Shown: positions 1 to 9,245, counted from the first letter of the stretch. The stretch is 64,000 bases of DNA from an uncultured Brachyspira sp. (GCF_944388875.1 NZ_CALXKQ010000007.1:39849-103848), one strand, 5' to 3'. The notes: generated from the letters alone by a model not told the origin. Numbers and translations are program-made.

Positions 1-1
1 A

Positions 2-559
2 GTGCATTTATTAAAAAGAGAGAAAAAAGAAGGACTTGGACCTGCTTATATTGCTGGATTTAAGCATTCATTTCAATATAATCCAGATTATGTTATAGAA
101 ATGGATGCTGATTTTTCACATGATCCCAATTTTGTAATTAATTTTATAAATAAAATAGAAGAAGAAAAACTTGATTTAGTAATAGGTTCAAGATACTGTA
201 ACGGCATAAGCGTTGTTAATTGGCCTTTAAGAAGATTATTTTTATCCTATTATGGAAACAGATACGCTTCTTTTATATTAGGTTCTAAAATAATGGATAT
301 TACAGGCGGTTTTAAATGCTTTAGGGTATCTGTATTAAAAAATATGAATTTTGATTATATACTTTCAGCAGGATATTCATTTCAAATAGAGATGAATTAT
401 TCATTTGAAAGCAATGGTTACAAAATAAAAGAAGAACCAATTATATTTTATGAAAGAAGAAGCGGACAATCAAAAATGTCTAAAAATATTATAGCAGAAG
501 CATTATTTAGAGTAATAAGATTGAGATTTAGAAATAAGAGTAAATATTTTAAAAATTAG
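2..559 (+). CDS. Polyprenol-phosphate mannosyltransferase-like GT2 glycosyltransferase, 5' end outside the window
   Basis: C-terminal part of a family 2 glycosyltransferase of the dolichol/polyprenol-phosphate mannose synthase (DPM1) type, which moves a sugar from a nucleotide sugar to a lipid phosphate at the inner face of the membrane. Visible: the acceptor-side GLGPAYIAGF stretch near the start, the metal-binding DADFSHDP motif at about residues 35-42, VIGSRY, and DITGGFKCFR. The frame is open to the window edge. The first codon, a GTG, aligns with an internal valine of the family, so it is not the start and the N-terminal nucleotide-sugar-binding segment is missing. No C-terminal membrane domain is present, as in the single-domain DPM1 proteins. 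The exact sugar cannot be told. Confidence 0.82.
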   Translation: MHLLKREKKEGLGPAYIAGFKHSFQYNPDYVIEMDADFSHDPNFVINFINKIEEEKLDLVIGSRYCNGISVVNWPLRRLFLSYYGNRYASFILGSKIMDITGGFKCFRVSVLKNMNFDYILSAGYSFQIEMNYSFESNGYKIKEEPIIFYERRSGQSKMSKNIIAEALFRVIRLRFRNKSKYFKN

Positions 560-618
560 ATATTTATAAAAAAGATGTATTAAAAAATAATTATGATATA
601 AAAAATTAGGGTAAAACT

Positions 619-1593
619 ATGAAAAAAATTATTTTTATTTTATTTATTTTTATTTTAATATCATGCAGTAATAAGAAAGAAGATGATAATCAAACCAATA
701 AAATAAAAATAAGAGTGGGCTATTTAGCTGAATTTGCAGGTGCTTCAACTGCAGCAGTAGCAAAAGAAAAAGGTTTTTTTGATGAAGAAAATTTAGATGT
801 TGAATTATTTAAATTTTTTAATGGTCATGCCGCCATTATTTCAATGATTTCAGGAGAGATTGATTTTTCATATATAGGTCATGCTGCTCACTTTTTAATA
901 ATTAATGGAAAAGCTCAAATTTTAATTCCAGATTGTATAAGTAAGGCAGAGGAAATAATATCAGCCCCGTATATTAAAAATGTATACGACTTAAAAGGAA
1001 AAACCGTAGCAACACATTTTGGAACATCAGGAGAAGCTATGCTTTATACCGCTTTAGAAAATGCAGGATTAAAAATAGAAGACATTAATTTGGTTAATAT
1101 AAATATAACAAATCTTGCTGCCTCTCTTATGAATAGAAAAGTAGATGCTGTATCAACATGGATACCATATACAAAAGATATAACAAATAATTATAAGATA
1201 TTAACATCTATAACTAACTATTCAAATGAAATATCATTAACAAGCAGTTTCGTATCTACAGCAGATTACATAAATAATAATCCTGAAATAGTTAAAAAAT
1301 TTTCAAGAGCAATGTTAAAAGCTATGGACTACAGAAAAAATAATATGGATGAAACTGTGTATTTAGCTGCTAAACTTATTAGAAATAATGTTGAATCTGT
1401 GAAAGAAGAAACAGATGCTGTAATATGCCTTGACTCTTCAGATATAAAGAAAGCATGTGAAAATGGGGATATATTTAAATGGTATGAAACACAGCAAAAA
1501 GTATTTTTAAACTCTGATGTACTTGAAGAGAGTGTTCCTGTAACAAATTATATTCAATTAGAGATGCTTAAAAATACACTAAAAAATTTATAA
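619..1593 (+). CDS. ABC transporter substrate-binding lipoprotein, NMT1/SsuA-like
   Basis: A 324-residue periplasmic-binding-protein-like lipoprotein. Residues 1-15 are a short hydrophobic signal ending in the lipobox L-I-S-C, so Cys16 would be lipidated. The mature part (RVGYLAEFAGASTAAVAKEKGFFDEENLDVELF) has the start typical of the NMT1/THI5, SsuA and TauA family, which bind thiamine precursors, sulfonates, nitrate or similar compounds. No permease or ATPase gene lies beside it, so the partners are encoded elsewhere and the substrate is unknown. The stop overlaps the stop of the convergent aroA gene by six bases. Confidence 0.8.
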   Translation: MKKIIFILFIFILISCSNKKEDDNQTNKIKIRVGYLAEFAGASTAAVAKEKGFFDEENLDVELFKFFNGHAAIISMISGEIDFSYIGHAAHFLIINGKAQILIPDCISKAEEIISAPYIKNVYDLKGKTVATHFGTSGEAMLYTALENAGLKIEDINLVNINITNLAASLMNRKVDAVSTWIPYTKDITNNYKILTSITNYSNEISLTSSFVSTADYINNNPEIVKKFSRAMLKAMDYRKNNMDETVYLAAKLIRNNVESVKEETDAVICLDSSDIKKACENGDIFKWYETQQKVFLNSDVLEESVPVTNYIQLEMLKNTLKNL

Positions 1594-2850
1594 AATAACA
1601 TTGGCACCAATACTTCTAAACTGCTCTATAAAATTAAAAGAAGATTTATTAATAGACTGGGCATCATCTATAATGATATTATTTTTTGACACTATAGAAG
1701 CAACCGCAATAGACATAGCAATTCTATGATCATTATGTGAAGTCGTTTCTCCTCCTTCCAATTTTTCAACACCTTCTATAAATATATTATCATCATCTGC
1801 TTCTATTTTAGCTCCTATTCTATTAAAGCTATCTTTTAAATCATTTATCCTATCACTTTCCTTGTATTTTAATCTGCCTGCATTATATAATTTAGTAGTG
1901 CCTTTTGCTGTAGATGCCAATGCAGTTATTATTGGTGCTAAATCAGGTATATTTGAAACATCTATATCCAAAGCATGCAGTTTTGATGCCTTTTTAATTG
2001 TGATAGAGTTATCATCATTATATGTAATAGAAGCCCCCATATATTTTAAAATATTTAATATTTCTTTATCACCTTGAATAGAATATTTATTAAGTCCGTA
2101 TAAAGTAACTTCTCCTCCCAAAGCACCTGCAACTGCAAAAAATGCAGCATGTGACCAATCTGATTCTACTTCATAGTCAGAAGCAGAATATTCCTGATTA
2201 CCATAAACTTCTATAATATTAATACTCTGTTTGCATATATCTATATTTGCAGACTTCAAAGTTTTTAATGTCATCATTACATAAGGAGCAGATTCCAATT
2301 CACCTTCTACAATAATTTTTGAATCATTTTCTAATAAAGGCAAAGCAAATAATAAACCGCTTATAAATTGACTGCTTACATTTCCCTGAATATGAAACTC
2401 AGAACTTCTTAATTTACCAGATATAGTAAGAGAATCCTCCTTAATATCAAATAATAATCCCTGTTCATTCCATATATTTTTATATATATCTATAGGTCTT
2501 GAAAACAATTTTTTAGAACCTGTAAATGTGCAATTTATACCAAGTGCCGAAATAATAGGTATTAATAATCTTAAACTAGTTCCTGATTCCATTACATTTA
2601 TAGTAATATCTTTAGGGTATTTTTCTTTCGGTATTATTTTAAGTCCGTCATCTATCAATTCAAAATCGGCAAAATTAGATACTGCATTTTTAGTAACTTC
2701 AATATCGGTACCGACATTATTAATCCAAGGTCTTATTGTACTTGGCTTTTTAGATAGAGATGCCGCAATTAAAGCCCTATGAGCATCACTTTTACTCATT
2801 TGAATATAAACAGAACCAAAAATTTCAGAAGGTTTAATGGTTAAAGACAT
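1588..2850 (-). CDS. aroA: 3-phosphoshikimate 1-carboxyvinyltransferase (EPSP synthase)
   Basis: Sixth step of the shikimate pathway: joins phosphoenolpyruvate to shikimate 3-phosphate. At 420 residues it has the usual length. The substrate-binding SKSDAHR segment is at residues 19-25, ESGTSLRLLIP at about 88-98 holds the position of the family's NAGT/SGT loop, and KESDRI and DHRIAM lie in the C-terminal half as expected. The ATG sits about 17 bases after the ftsY stop region on the same strand, so aroA is probably cotranscribed with ftsY upstream. The gene is convergent with the preceding lipoprotein gene and overlaps it by six bases. Confidence 0.95.
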   Translation of the reverse strand: MSLTIKPSEIFGSVYIQMSKSDAHRALIAASLSKKPSTIRPWINNVGTDIEVTKNAVSNFADFELIDDGLKIIPKEKYPKDITINVMESGTSLRLLIPIISALGINCTFTGSKKLFSRPIDIYKNIWNEQGLLFDIKEDSLTISGKLRSSEFHIQGNVSSQFISGLLFALPLLENDSKIIVEGELESAPYVMMTLKTLKSANIDICKQSINIIEVYGNQEYSASDYEVESDWSHAAFFAVAGALGGEVTLYGLNKYSIQGDKEILNILKYMGASITYNDDNSITIKKASKLHALDIDVSNIPDLAPIITALASTAKGTTKLYNAGRLKYKESDRINDLKDSFNRIGAKIEADDDNIFIEGVEKLEGGETTSHNDHRIAMSIAVASIVSKNNIIIDDAQSINKSSFNFIEQFRSIGANVIL

Positions 2851-2867
2851 AAATTACTCCAAAATAA

Positions 2868-3836
2868 TTACTGCAGTATAGAATCTACAAAACTATTAAC
2901 ATCAAACTCCTTAAAGTCATCAACTTTTTCACCAAACCCACCGTAAAAAATAGGAAGTGATAAATAATGTGCCACACTTATTGCAACACCACCTTTAGCT
3001 GAACTATCCATTTTTGAAACTATGGCTCCTTGTATATTCAAAGCATTAGTAAATACTTTAGCCTGTTCTATGCCGTTATGTCCTACATTGGCATCTAATA
3101 CAAGTATTGGAATAAAATTAAATTCTGAAAATCTCTCAGTAGCTATTTTTTTCATTTTCTCAAGCTGTCTTACCAAATTCTCCTGATTATGAAATCTCCC
3201 AGCTGTATCAACTATAACAATATCAGCATTTGATGCTTTTGCTTTATCTAAAGCAGAAAATAAAACACTTGCTGGATCTCCTGCCTGCTGACCCTTTACT
3301 ATTGTAACATTAAGTCTATTAGCCCATTCCTCCAGCTGTTCTATAGCAGCTGCTCTGAATGTATCTGCTGCTGCCAATATTACTTTATGATCATTTTTCA
3401 ATATATTAGCTAATTTAGCTATTGATGTAGTTTTGCCTACCCCATTTACACCTACTATAAACAATATATTTTTATCTTTTAGTTCTATTTTTTTAGATAT
3501 AAACTTTGATATAAGAATTTCTCTTAAATGTTTTTTAGCCTCTTCTGGATCTTTTATGTTATCTTTTTCAACAATTTCTCTTAATTTTGAAATAATATCC
3601 TTTGTAGTTTCAACTCCTGCATCAGCGGATATTAATGTATTTTCCAAACTTGCAAAAAACTCATCATTTATTGCCGAAGTATTAAAAAGAGATGATAAAG
3701 AAAATTTGTTTTTAGAACTTGTTAATGATACTTTCGGCTTTTTATTTTTATTTTTCAAGATTAAAACTACAGCTATAATTGCTATAATTGCTATAATTAT
3801 TACAAAAGCTATTATTATAATATTTGTATATTGCAT
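2868..3836 (-). CDS. ftsY: Signal recognition particle receptor FtsY
   Basis: SRP receptor GTPase that docks ribosome-nascent chain complexes at the membrane. The N-terminus (residues about 6-27) is one continuous Ile/Ala/Val membrane segment followed by a short basic stretch, so this is a membrane-anchored FtsY with almost no acidic A domain. The NG domain follows: GVNGVGKTTS (G1), the AADTFRAAA box, DTAGR (G3), and KMDSSAKGG (G4/G5 region). Length 322 residues. It lies immediately upstream of aroA on the same strand. The rubrerythrin gene upstream is separated by a strong hairpin terminator. Confidence 0.95.
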   Translation of the reverse strand: MQYTNIIIIAFVIIIAIIAIIAVVLILKNKNKKPKVSLTSSKNKFSLSSLFNTSAINDEFFASLENTLISADAGVETTKDIISKLREIVEKDNIKDPEEAKKHLREILISKFISKKIELKDKNILFIVGVNGVGKTTSIAKLANILKNDHKVILAAADTFRAAAIEQLEEWANRLNVTIVKGQQAGDPASVLFSALDKAKASNADIVIVDTAGRFHNQENLVRQLEKMKKIATERFSEFNFIPILVLDANVGHNGIEQAKVFTNALNIQGAIVSKMDSSAKGGVAISVAHYLSLPIFYGGFGEKVDDFKEFDVNSFVDSILQ

Positions 3837-3916
3837 TTTTATTTGTTCTCCATATTTTAAAAAGTCTAAAATATTATATAAGCTATTAATATTTTTTCAA
3901 GTTATAATTTAATAAA

Positions 3917-3953
3917 AAAAGCATTGATAATATTTAATATTATCAATGCTTTT
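3917..3953 (-). terminator. Intrinsic terminator after the rubrerythrin gene
   Basis: Two perfectly complementary 18-base arms (3917-3934 and 3936-3953) nearly abut, with the GC-containing core GCATTGAT/ATCAATGC. On the minus strand the hairpin is followed by a T7 run. It sits between the rubrerythrin stop and ftsY, both minus strand. Confidence 0.85.
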
Positions 3954-3992
3954 GCCTCTATATTATTATTAAATTAAATATTTTGTTTATTA

Positions 3993-4600
3993 TTAATTAA
4001 AAGCTTGGAAAGAGCTAGCTGTAGCATTACAAAGAGGACATTTGCTAGGAGCATTTCCTGCTTCTATATATCCGCAAACAGGACATAGATAATATCCAGT
4101 TGGTAAAGTTTTATTAGCATTTAAATCCTGCATAGTTTTAGTATATAGAGCAGCATGAGTTTTTTCTACAGCTCCTGTTCTATTCATTAAATCAGCAACA
4201 TTTTTATTGTTTTCAGAAGTAGCTACTTTGCTGAAAGCTGGATACATTTTAGTATATTCATAAGTTTCACCAGCTATACCGCTTTTTAAATTATCAGCAT
4301 CTGTAGATGTTTTTATAGCAGCAATATTAGCTGTTAATGCTTTAGTAGATAATTTAGATGACATAGCGATCTCATTTAAAAGTTTAGCATGTATAGCTTC
4401 AGCTGCAGAAGCTGCTCTAAACATAGCTGCTACGCTTTTATTTTTGCCACTTTAGCATATTCCGCATAAGTAGCAGAAGCATTCATTTCTCCATTATATG
4501 ATTGACTTAAGCCATCCAATGTTGATTTAGCTGTTTGACCATAAACTAAACCTGCAAAAATAAATGAAAATGAGATTAATAAAGTTAGTTTTTTTAACAT
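3993..4600 (-). pseudogene. Rubrerythrin with signal peptide, split by a one-base frameshift
   Basis: Rubrerythrins are non-haem diiron peroxidases that detoxify hydrogen peroxide in anaerobes. Reading from the ATG at 4600, MLKKLTLLISFSFIFAGLVYG looks like a signal peptide, followed by NGEMNASATYAEYAKVA, the first iron-ligand helix of the family. This frame stops about 50 codons in. The frame continues one base off from 4424 with FRAASAAEAIHAKLL, ETYEYTKMYPAF, AVEKTHAAL (the remaining Glu and ExxH ligands) and a C-terminal rubredoxin-like zinc ribbon CPVCGY...CPLC. Adding one T at 4436-4445 (two T runs in forward orientation) joins both parts into a full rubrerythrin. So the gene is either broken or carries a homopolymer sequencing error. 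Export of a rubrerythrin would itself be unusual. Confidence 0.85.
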
Positions 4601-4827
4601 AGTGTTTTTTCCTTAAAATAATATAGTGTTTTTATATGCAGAGGCATCATATAAAATTATAAACATAATATACCTTAGTATTGTAAAATACAATACATAT
4701 TTTTTATAAAAAAAATAAAAAAATAAAAAAATATATAAATATCATAATTATATTAATTAATGAACAAATTGAACAAATACCATTATATAAATTATATAGC
4801 ATAGAATATATAATCTCAAATAAAAAA

Positions 4828-4856
4828 GCATGTATATATTATTAATACATACATGC
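4828..4856 (-). terminator. Intrinsic terminator after the aminotransferase gene
   Basis: Arms GCATGTAT (4828-4835) and ATACATGC (4849-4856) form a hairpin. On the minus strand it is followed by a T6 run (complement of 4822-4827). It lies just beyond the stop of the aminotransferase gene. Confidence 0.75.
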
Positions 4857-4878
4857 TAAACATATTTTACTAATTAAA

Positions 4879-6066
4879 TTATTTACGCATTTGATCAACA
4901 ACTTTTGCCACTATAGACATACCTTTATCTATCATTTCAGGTGTAGAATTCGTATAATTAAGTCTTAAAGTACCCAACCCTCTTTTAGCCTCATAGAAAG
5001 GATCTCCAGGTATAACAGCAACACCAGCATCAGCTGCCTTAACACAAAAATCAACAGCATCTATCCCCTTAGGTAAAGTAGCCCATATAAACATACCTCC
5101 CTCAGGATGAGTCCAATGCATATCATTAGGCAAATGCTTATCCATAGCTTCCAACATACAACTGCATTGTTTTCCGTATAAATCTATGATTTTTTTGATA
5201 TGTGCATCATAATCATTATCTTCAAAATACTGGGAAACTACAACCTGAGCAAATGTACTAGTATGCATATCTATAAGCTGTTTATATTCTTTCATTTTAG
5301 TCCATAATTCTGGTATAGAACAAGCTATCCATCCAAGTCTTAAACCTGGGGCTACTGTTTTTGAGAATGTACCCAAAAGTATAACCTGTTCTCCTAAATA
5401 TGTATATAAAGATCTTTGATGTTCGCCTTTAAATCTTAATTCGCCGTAAGGATTATCTTCTATAAAGAATGTATCTTTACCTTTCATTGCATCTGCTATC
5501 TTTTCTCTTACATCATTTGTATAAGTTATTCCTGTAGGGTTTTGAAAGTTAGGAACTGCATAGAAAAATTTATGATCATATTTATTCATAGATTCTCTAA
5601 CTTGTTCAACATCTGCCCCATCTTCATTCAAATCAACAGTTTTAATACTAGGATTATATAAATGAAATGACTGCAAGGCAGCTAAATATGAAGGATCTTC
5701 AACCAAAACATTATCACCTGGATCCAGCAAACATGAAGAAATAATATCCAAAGCCTGCTGAGAACCGTTTGTAATGAGTATGTCTTTTGCTTCCACATTA
5801 ATGCCTTGTTTTTTGTATCTGTTAGCAATAAACTCTCTTAAAGGCACATAACCGTCTGCACTATTATATTGCAATGCGTATGCTCCTTTTGTTTCTAAAA
5901 CTTTGTTAGCCGCAGCTTTAACTTCTTCTACAGGAAAAGATGCAGGATTAGGTAAGCCTCCAGCAAATGATATCAAATCACCTTTTGCTGCTACTTCTAA
6001 AATGATCTTTACAAAATTGCCCTGAAAATCTTCCTGTAATGCTCTTTTTGATAATCTTAATTTCAT
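4879..6066 (-). CDS. PLP-dependent class I/II aminotransferase (2-aminoadipate / multisubstrate type)
   Basis: A fold-type I PLP aminotransferase related to LysN/2-aminoadipate transaminase and to the catalytic half of MocR regulators. Here there is no GntR-type DNA-binding domain, so it is an enzyme rather than a regulator. Visible: FAGGLPNPASFP near the N-terminus, the NGSQQALDI motif, VPNFQNPTGITY, FIEDNPYGELRF, and the PLP-lysine region LGTFSKTVAPGLRLGW. A GTG at 6078 extends the frame by four codons, but the ATG at 6066, with GGATAGG just before it, is the better start and gives about 395 residues. The amino acid substrate cannot be told; it stands alone, followed by a terminator. Confidence 0.85.
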   Translation of the reverse strand: MKLRLSKRALQEDFQGNFVKIILEVAAKGDLISFAGGLPNPASFPVEEVKAAANKVLETKGAYALQYNSADGYVPLREFIANRYKKQGINVEAKDILITNGSQQALDIISSCLLDPGDNVLVEDPSYLAALQSFHLYNPSIKTVDLNEDGADVEQVRESMNKYDHKFFYAVPNFQNPTGITYTNDVREKIADAMKGKDTFFIEDNPYGELRFKGEHQRSLYTYLGEQVILLGTFSKTVAPGLRLGWIACSIPELWTKMKEYKQLIDMHTSTFAQVVVSQYFEDNDYDAHIKKIIDLYGKQCSCMLEAMDKHLPNDMHWTHPEGGMFIWATLPKGIDAVDFCVKAADAGVAVIPGDPFYEAKRGLGTLRLNYTNSTPEMIDKGMSIVAKVVDQMRK

Positions 6067-6185
6067 AATCCTATCCACTTAAAAAATTTCTTTATATTAT
6101 ATACTACTATTTATAATAATGCTATATAATTTTATAAAAAATAATCATTTTTTGTAAAAATAATATATAGATAAAAAACTATTTA

Positions 6186-6214
6186 TTGACATTTTATTAT
6201 CAATATTATATGAT
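6186..6214 (+). promoter_or_regulatory. Sigma70-type promoter of the ECF transporter operon
   Basis: TTGACA (6186-6191), a 17-base spacer and TATGAT (6209-6214). Transcription would start near 6221, leaving a 5' leader of about 190 nt before the ATG at 6410. Confidence 0.8.
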
Positions 6215-6220
6215 ATAAAT

Positions 6221-6409
6221 ATTCAAAATTTCACAAAGGTATTATTTTATGGAATTTATCGCTTCACTTCATAAAATGCATTTCATTAAGCAATACCATT
6301 TTCCTCAGATACTTTAATTTTATAATAGGCAGTTAGTCTATTCCAAATAAAAAACAATATTCTTTCGTTTCTGAATATTTTAATAAAATAATTTTATAAG
6401 GATATAAAA
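6221..6409 (+). ncRNA. Structured 5' leader, candidate riboswitch of the ECF/TudS operon
   Basis: The leader contains a nested fold: GGTATT (6238-6243) pairs with AATACC (6292-6297). Inside it TTTTATG (6245-6251) pairs with CATAAAA (6270-6276), and AATG (6275-6278) can pair with CATT (6284-6287). Together they would make a small three-way-junction-like domain. Further down, AATAG and CTATT around 6335-6353 form another hairpin. I could not match it to TPP, purine, THF, preQ1 or cobalamin consensus elements by eye. Its place between a strong promoter and a transporter operon is what suggests regulation. The RNA-level call is inference. Confidence 0.45.
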
Positions 6410-7024
6410 ATGAAAACTAAATCATATTCATTAACTTTCTGTGCTGTAGGTGTAGCATTAAATATAGTGCTGTCATTCATAGCAAAACATTTAAACATAC
6501 CATTCGTATTTTTTGATGTAATGGGTACAGTATTAAGCGGAGCAGTATTAGGACCATTATACGGTGCTATAACTGGGTTCGTTACTAATTTAATAACATC
6601 AATGGTAAATAATCCTGCAGAACTTCCCTATGCAATAGTTAACATGATGATAGGTATAATAACAGGATTTATATCTATTAAATTCGGATTTAAAATTCAA
6701 ACTGCCGTAATAACAGGATTAATACTTGCTGTTGCGGCACCTTTGGTAGGAACACCTATAACAGTAGTATTATACGGAGGATTAGCAGGAGGACCTATGG
6801 ATATTATGACTGGATTTTTAATTCAAAGCGGACAAAAAATATTTACTTCTGCATTTATACCAAGAATAATATCAAATATAGTAGATAAACCTTTATCATG
6901 TATAATAGCATATATCATAATTTGGAGAATACCTAATTCTATTCTTACAAAAATAACTTCTAACAAAAAATTAATATCTCAAAAAATATCTAATTCTTCT
7001 GATGAGGATATAGAAAATGAATAG
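6410..7024 (+). CDS. ECF transporter S component, CD3073-like
   Basis: Substrate-binding membrane subunit of an energy-coupling-factor importer. The 204-residue protein is almost entirely hydrophobic, with about five or six membrane spans, and has the family look (FFDVMGTVLSGAVLGPLYGAITGFVTNLI) of S components annotated as CD3073-like, often found beside a TudS-related gene. That is exactly the context here: the next gene overlaps its last eight bases and encodes such a protein, and EcfA, EcfA and EcfT follow. The ligand is unknown; the desulfidase-like neighbour hints at a thio-compound or modified base, which is inference. A ribosome site AAGGA precedes the ATG. Confidence 0.8.
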   Translation: MKTKSYSLTFCAVGVALNIVLSFIAKHLNIPFVFFDVMGTVLSGAVLGPLYGAITGFVTNLITSMVNNPAELPYAIVNMMIGIITGFISIKFGFKIQTAVITGLILAVAAPLVGTPITVVLYGGLAGGPMDIMTGFLIQSGQKIFTSAFIPRIISNIVDKPLSCIIAYIIIWRIPNSILTKITSNKKLISQKISNSSDEDIENE

Positions 7025-7529
7025 ATCCAAAAAATTGGCAATATTATCTCATTGTGTATTAAATCAAAACTCTGTTGTAAAAGGAGAATACAAAGATATG
7101 AATATATTTTTTCCTTTTATTAAAACTTTATTTGAAAATAATATAGGTATATTGCAGCTTCCATGTCCTGAAACAGAATGCTATGGATTAAAAAGATGGG
7201 GACATGTAAAAGAACAATTTAATAATGTTGGATATAAAAAATATGCATATAAAATTCTTAATTCATTTACAGACACAATAAAAGAATATATAGATAATGG
7301 ATATGAAATAATAGGCATATATGGAATAGCTGGAAGTCCAAGCTGCGGAGTTAATTTAACATGCTCTGCTGATTGGGAAGGAGAAGTTGGTTTATATAAA
7401 GATAAAGAAGATATAACTTCAAGAGTAAAAATGATAAGCGAAAGCGGTATGTTTATGGAAATATTTAAATCTATTTTAAAAGAAAATAATATAAATATAC
7501 CATTTTATGATATAGATAACTATCTATAA
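7017..7529 (+). CDS. TudS-related putative desulfidase (DUF523-like, CD3072-type)
   Basis: A 170-residue protein with the cysteine pattern of the DUF523/TudS group: SHCVLNQN near residues 11-18, LPCPETEC around 48-55, and GSPSCG around 106-111. TudS proteins use a [4Fe-4S] cluster held by such cysteines to remove sulfur from thiouracil. This divergent branch is known chiefly from its link to ECF S components, and its substrate is not established. The start overlaps the S-component gene by eight bases, so the two are translationally coupled. The function given is by family and context only. Confidence 0.72.
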   Translation: MNRSKKLAILSHCVLNQNSVVKGEYKDMNIFFPFIKTLFENNIGILQLPCPETECYGLKRWGHVKEQFNNVGYKKYAYKILNSFTDTIKEYIDNGYEIIGIYGIAGSPSCGVNLTCSADWEGEVGLYKDKEDITSRVKMISESGMFMEIFKSILKENNINIPFYDIDNYL

Positions 7530-7570
7530 TAAATTATATTTTTTTAATATGGGCTTGCTGCTAAAGAAAA

Positions 7571-8413
7571 ATGGATAAAATTATGAATAAAGCCGTTGAA
7601 TTTAATAATGTATCTTTCTCATATATTGAAGATGATAAAAATAAACTTATCAATAATTTAAATCTAACAATAAATGAAAACAGCTATTTAGCATTGCTTG
7701 GAAAAAATGGAAGCGGAAAATCCACTTTAATAAAGCTAATGTTTGGTATAGAAAAAGCAAACAGCGGAAGCATAAAAATATTTGATATGGACATAAACGA
7801 AAATATGTCAGAAATATATAAAATATCAAGCCTTGTATTCCAAAATCCAGATGATCAGATAGTCGCCGATACTGTAGAACTTGATGTAGCATTTGCAATG
7901 GAGAATTATTCTGTACCAAGCAAAGAAATGGATAAAAAAATAGATGAAGTTCTTGAAATAGTTGATTTGTCAAATAAAAGAAAAGATAAAGTACATTCAT
8001 TATCAGGAGGAGAAAAGCAAAGACTATGCATTGCCTCCTCTTTAGTACTCAATCCAAAAATATTGGTATTGGATGAACCTACATCTATGCTTGATGCTGA
8101 GAACAGGATGAAAGTCATTAATGTACTTAAAAAGATACATTCTATGGGAACGGCAATAGTAATAGTTACTCATCATATTAATGAAATAGAATACTGCAAT
8201 GAGGTTGTATTTATGGATAATGGAAATATAACATTTAATGGGTCTGTTAATGATTTTGTTAATGCATTAATAAAAAATGATGAGTTTCACAAATTAAATA
8301 TGCCTATTAATTTTAAATTAGCTTATGAATTATATAAAAATAAAAATATACTGATTGATAAAGATATTTTTGATTATAAAAAGGTTTGCGAAAGTTTATG
8401 GAAATCACTTTAA
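7571..8413 (+). CDS. ecfA1: Energy-coupling factor transporter ATPase 1
   Basis: One of two ATPases that drive ECF importers. It has Walker A GKNGSGKST at about residues 44-52, the Q-loop region FQNPDDQIVADTVELDVAF that is diagnostic of CbiO/EcfA proteins, signature LSGGEKQRL, Walker B ILVLDEPTSMLD and the switch histidine in VTHH. Length 280 residues. Two in-frame ATGs (7571, 7583) are possible. The second ATPase gene overlaps its end. It would pair with the S component and EcfT of this operon. Confidence 0.92.
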   Translation: MDKIMNKAVEFNNVSFSYIEDDKNKLINNLNLTINENSYLALLGKNGSGKSTLIKLMFGIEKANSGSIKIFDMDINENMSEIYKISSLVFQNPDDQIVADTVELDVAFAMENYSVPSKEMDKKIDEVLEIVDLSNKRKDKVHSLSGGEKQRLCIASSLVLNPKILVLDEPTSMLDAENRMKVINVLKKIHSMGTAIVIVTHHINEIEYCNEVVFMDNGNITFNGSVNDFVNALIKNDEFHKLNMPINFKLAYELYKNKNILIDKDIFDYKKVCESLWKSL

Positions 8414-9231
8414 AAAATTTAAATGCAGGATATATAATTAATAAAAAAGAAAAAAATATAATAACAGAAAATTTAAATTATACATTTGAAAGCGGCAAAT
8501 TTCATTTTTTGGCTGGAGTATCAGGAAGCGGAAAATCCACATTGCTTGAAACTATGTGTCTGCTTATAAAAAGAATATCAGGAGAAGTATTATTCGATAA
8601 TAAATTGATAGATGATAAAAAAAATTTAAAAGAATTTAGAAATTCATCAGGAATAATGCTTCAATACACAGAAAAACAATTCTTTAATAATACAATAAAA
8701 GAAGAAATAGTATTCAATCTAAAAAGAAATAAATTGGATAATAAAGAAATAAATAAAAAATTAAAAGAAGTACTATATCTATTAAATATAGATAAAAAAC
8801 TTTTAAAAGCATCTCCTTTTGAAATAAGCGGAGGACAAAAAAGAACAATAGCCCTAGCATCAATAATAATTACGTCGCCGAAAATTTTATTTTTAGATGA
8901 ACCAACTGCAGGACTTGATTTTGAAAGTAAAAATATATTTATGAAAACAATAAAAGAATTAAATAAAAATTCAAATATAACAATAATTCAGTCCTCTCAT
9001 ATATTAGATGATATAATAGAATACGGAGATAATGTTTTTATTGTAAATAAGAATAAGAAATATACTTATGGAAAGCCCAAAGATCTGCTGTTTTCTAAAA
9101 GTATATTGGAAGAATATAATTTAATAGAACCAGAAATTTATAAATATATAGAAGAATTAAAAAAATTAGGTATTGGCAATCTTGATAATATATCAAATTC
9201 AAATGAGTTAATACAAAGAATATTTTATTAA
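8398..9231 (+). CDS. ecfA2: Energy-coupling factor transporter ATPase 2
   Basis: Second ATPase of the ECF module. Walker A GVSGSGKST, the EcfA-type loop LQYTEKQFFNNTIKEEIVFNL, signature ISGGQKRTIAL and Walker B ILFLDEPTAGLD are all present, with histidine in QSSH. A TTG at 8386 extends the frame, but the ATG at 8398 (MEITLKNLNAGY) gives the expected N-terminus and overlaps ecfA1 by 16 bases, pointing to translational coupling. EcfA1 and EcfA2 normally act as a heterodimer, which fits two different ATPases here. Confidence 0.9.
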   Translation: MEITLKNLNAGYIINKKEKNIITENLNYTFESGKFHFLAGVSGSGKSTLLETMCLLIKRISGEVLFDNKLIDDKKNLKEFRNSSGIMLQYTEKQFFNNTIKEEIVFNLKRNKLDNKEINKKLKEVLYLLNIDKKLLKASPFEISGGQKRTIALASIIITSPKILFLDEPTAGLDFESKNIFMKTIKELNKNSNITIIQSSHILDDIIEYGDNVFIVNKNKKYTYGKPKDLLFSKSILEEYNLIEPEIYKYIEELKKLGIGNLDNISNSNELIQRIFY

Positions 9232-9245
9232 TAAGAGCATAATTT

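Noticed and set aside
4879..6078. MocR-type transcription regulator
   Set aside because: There is no N-terminal winged-helix domain; only the aminotransferase part exists.
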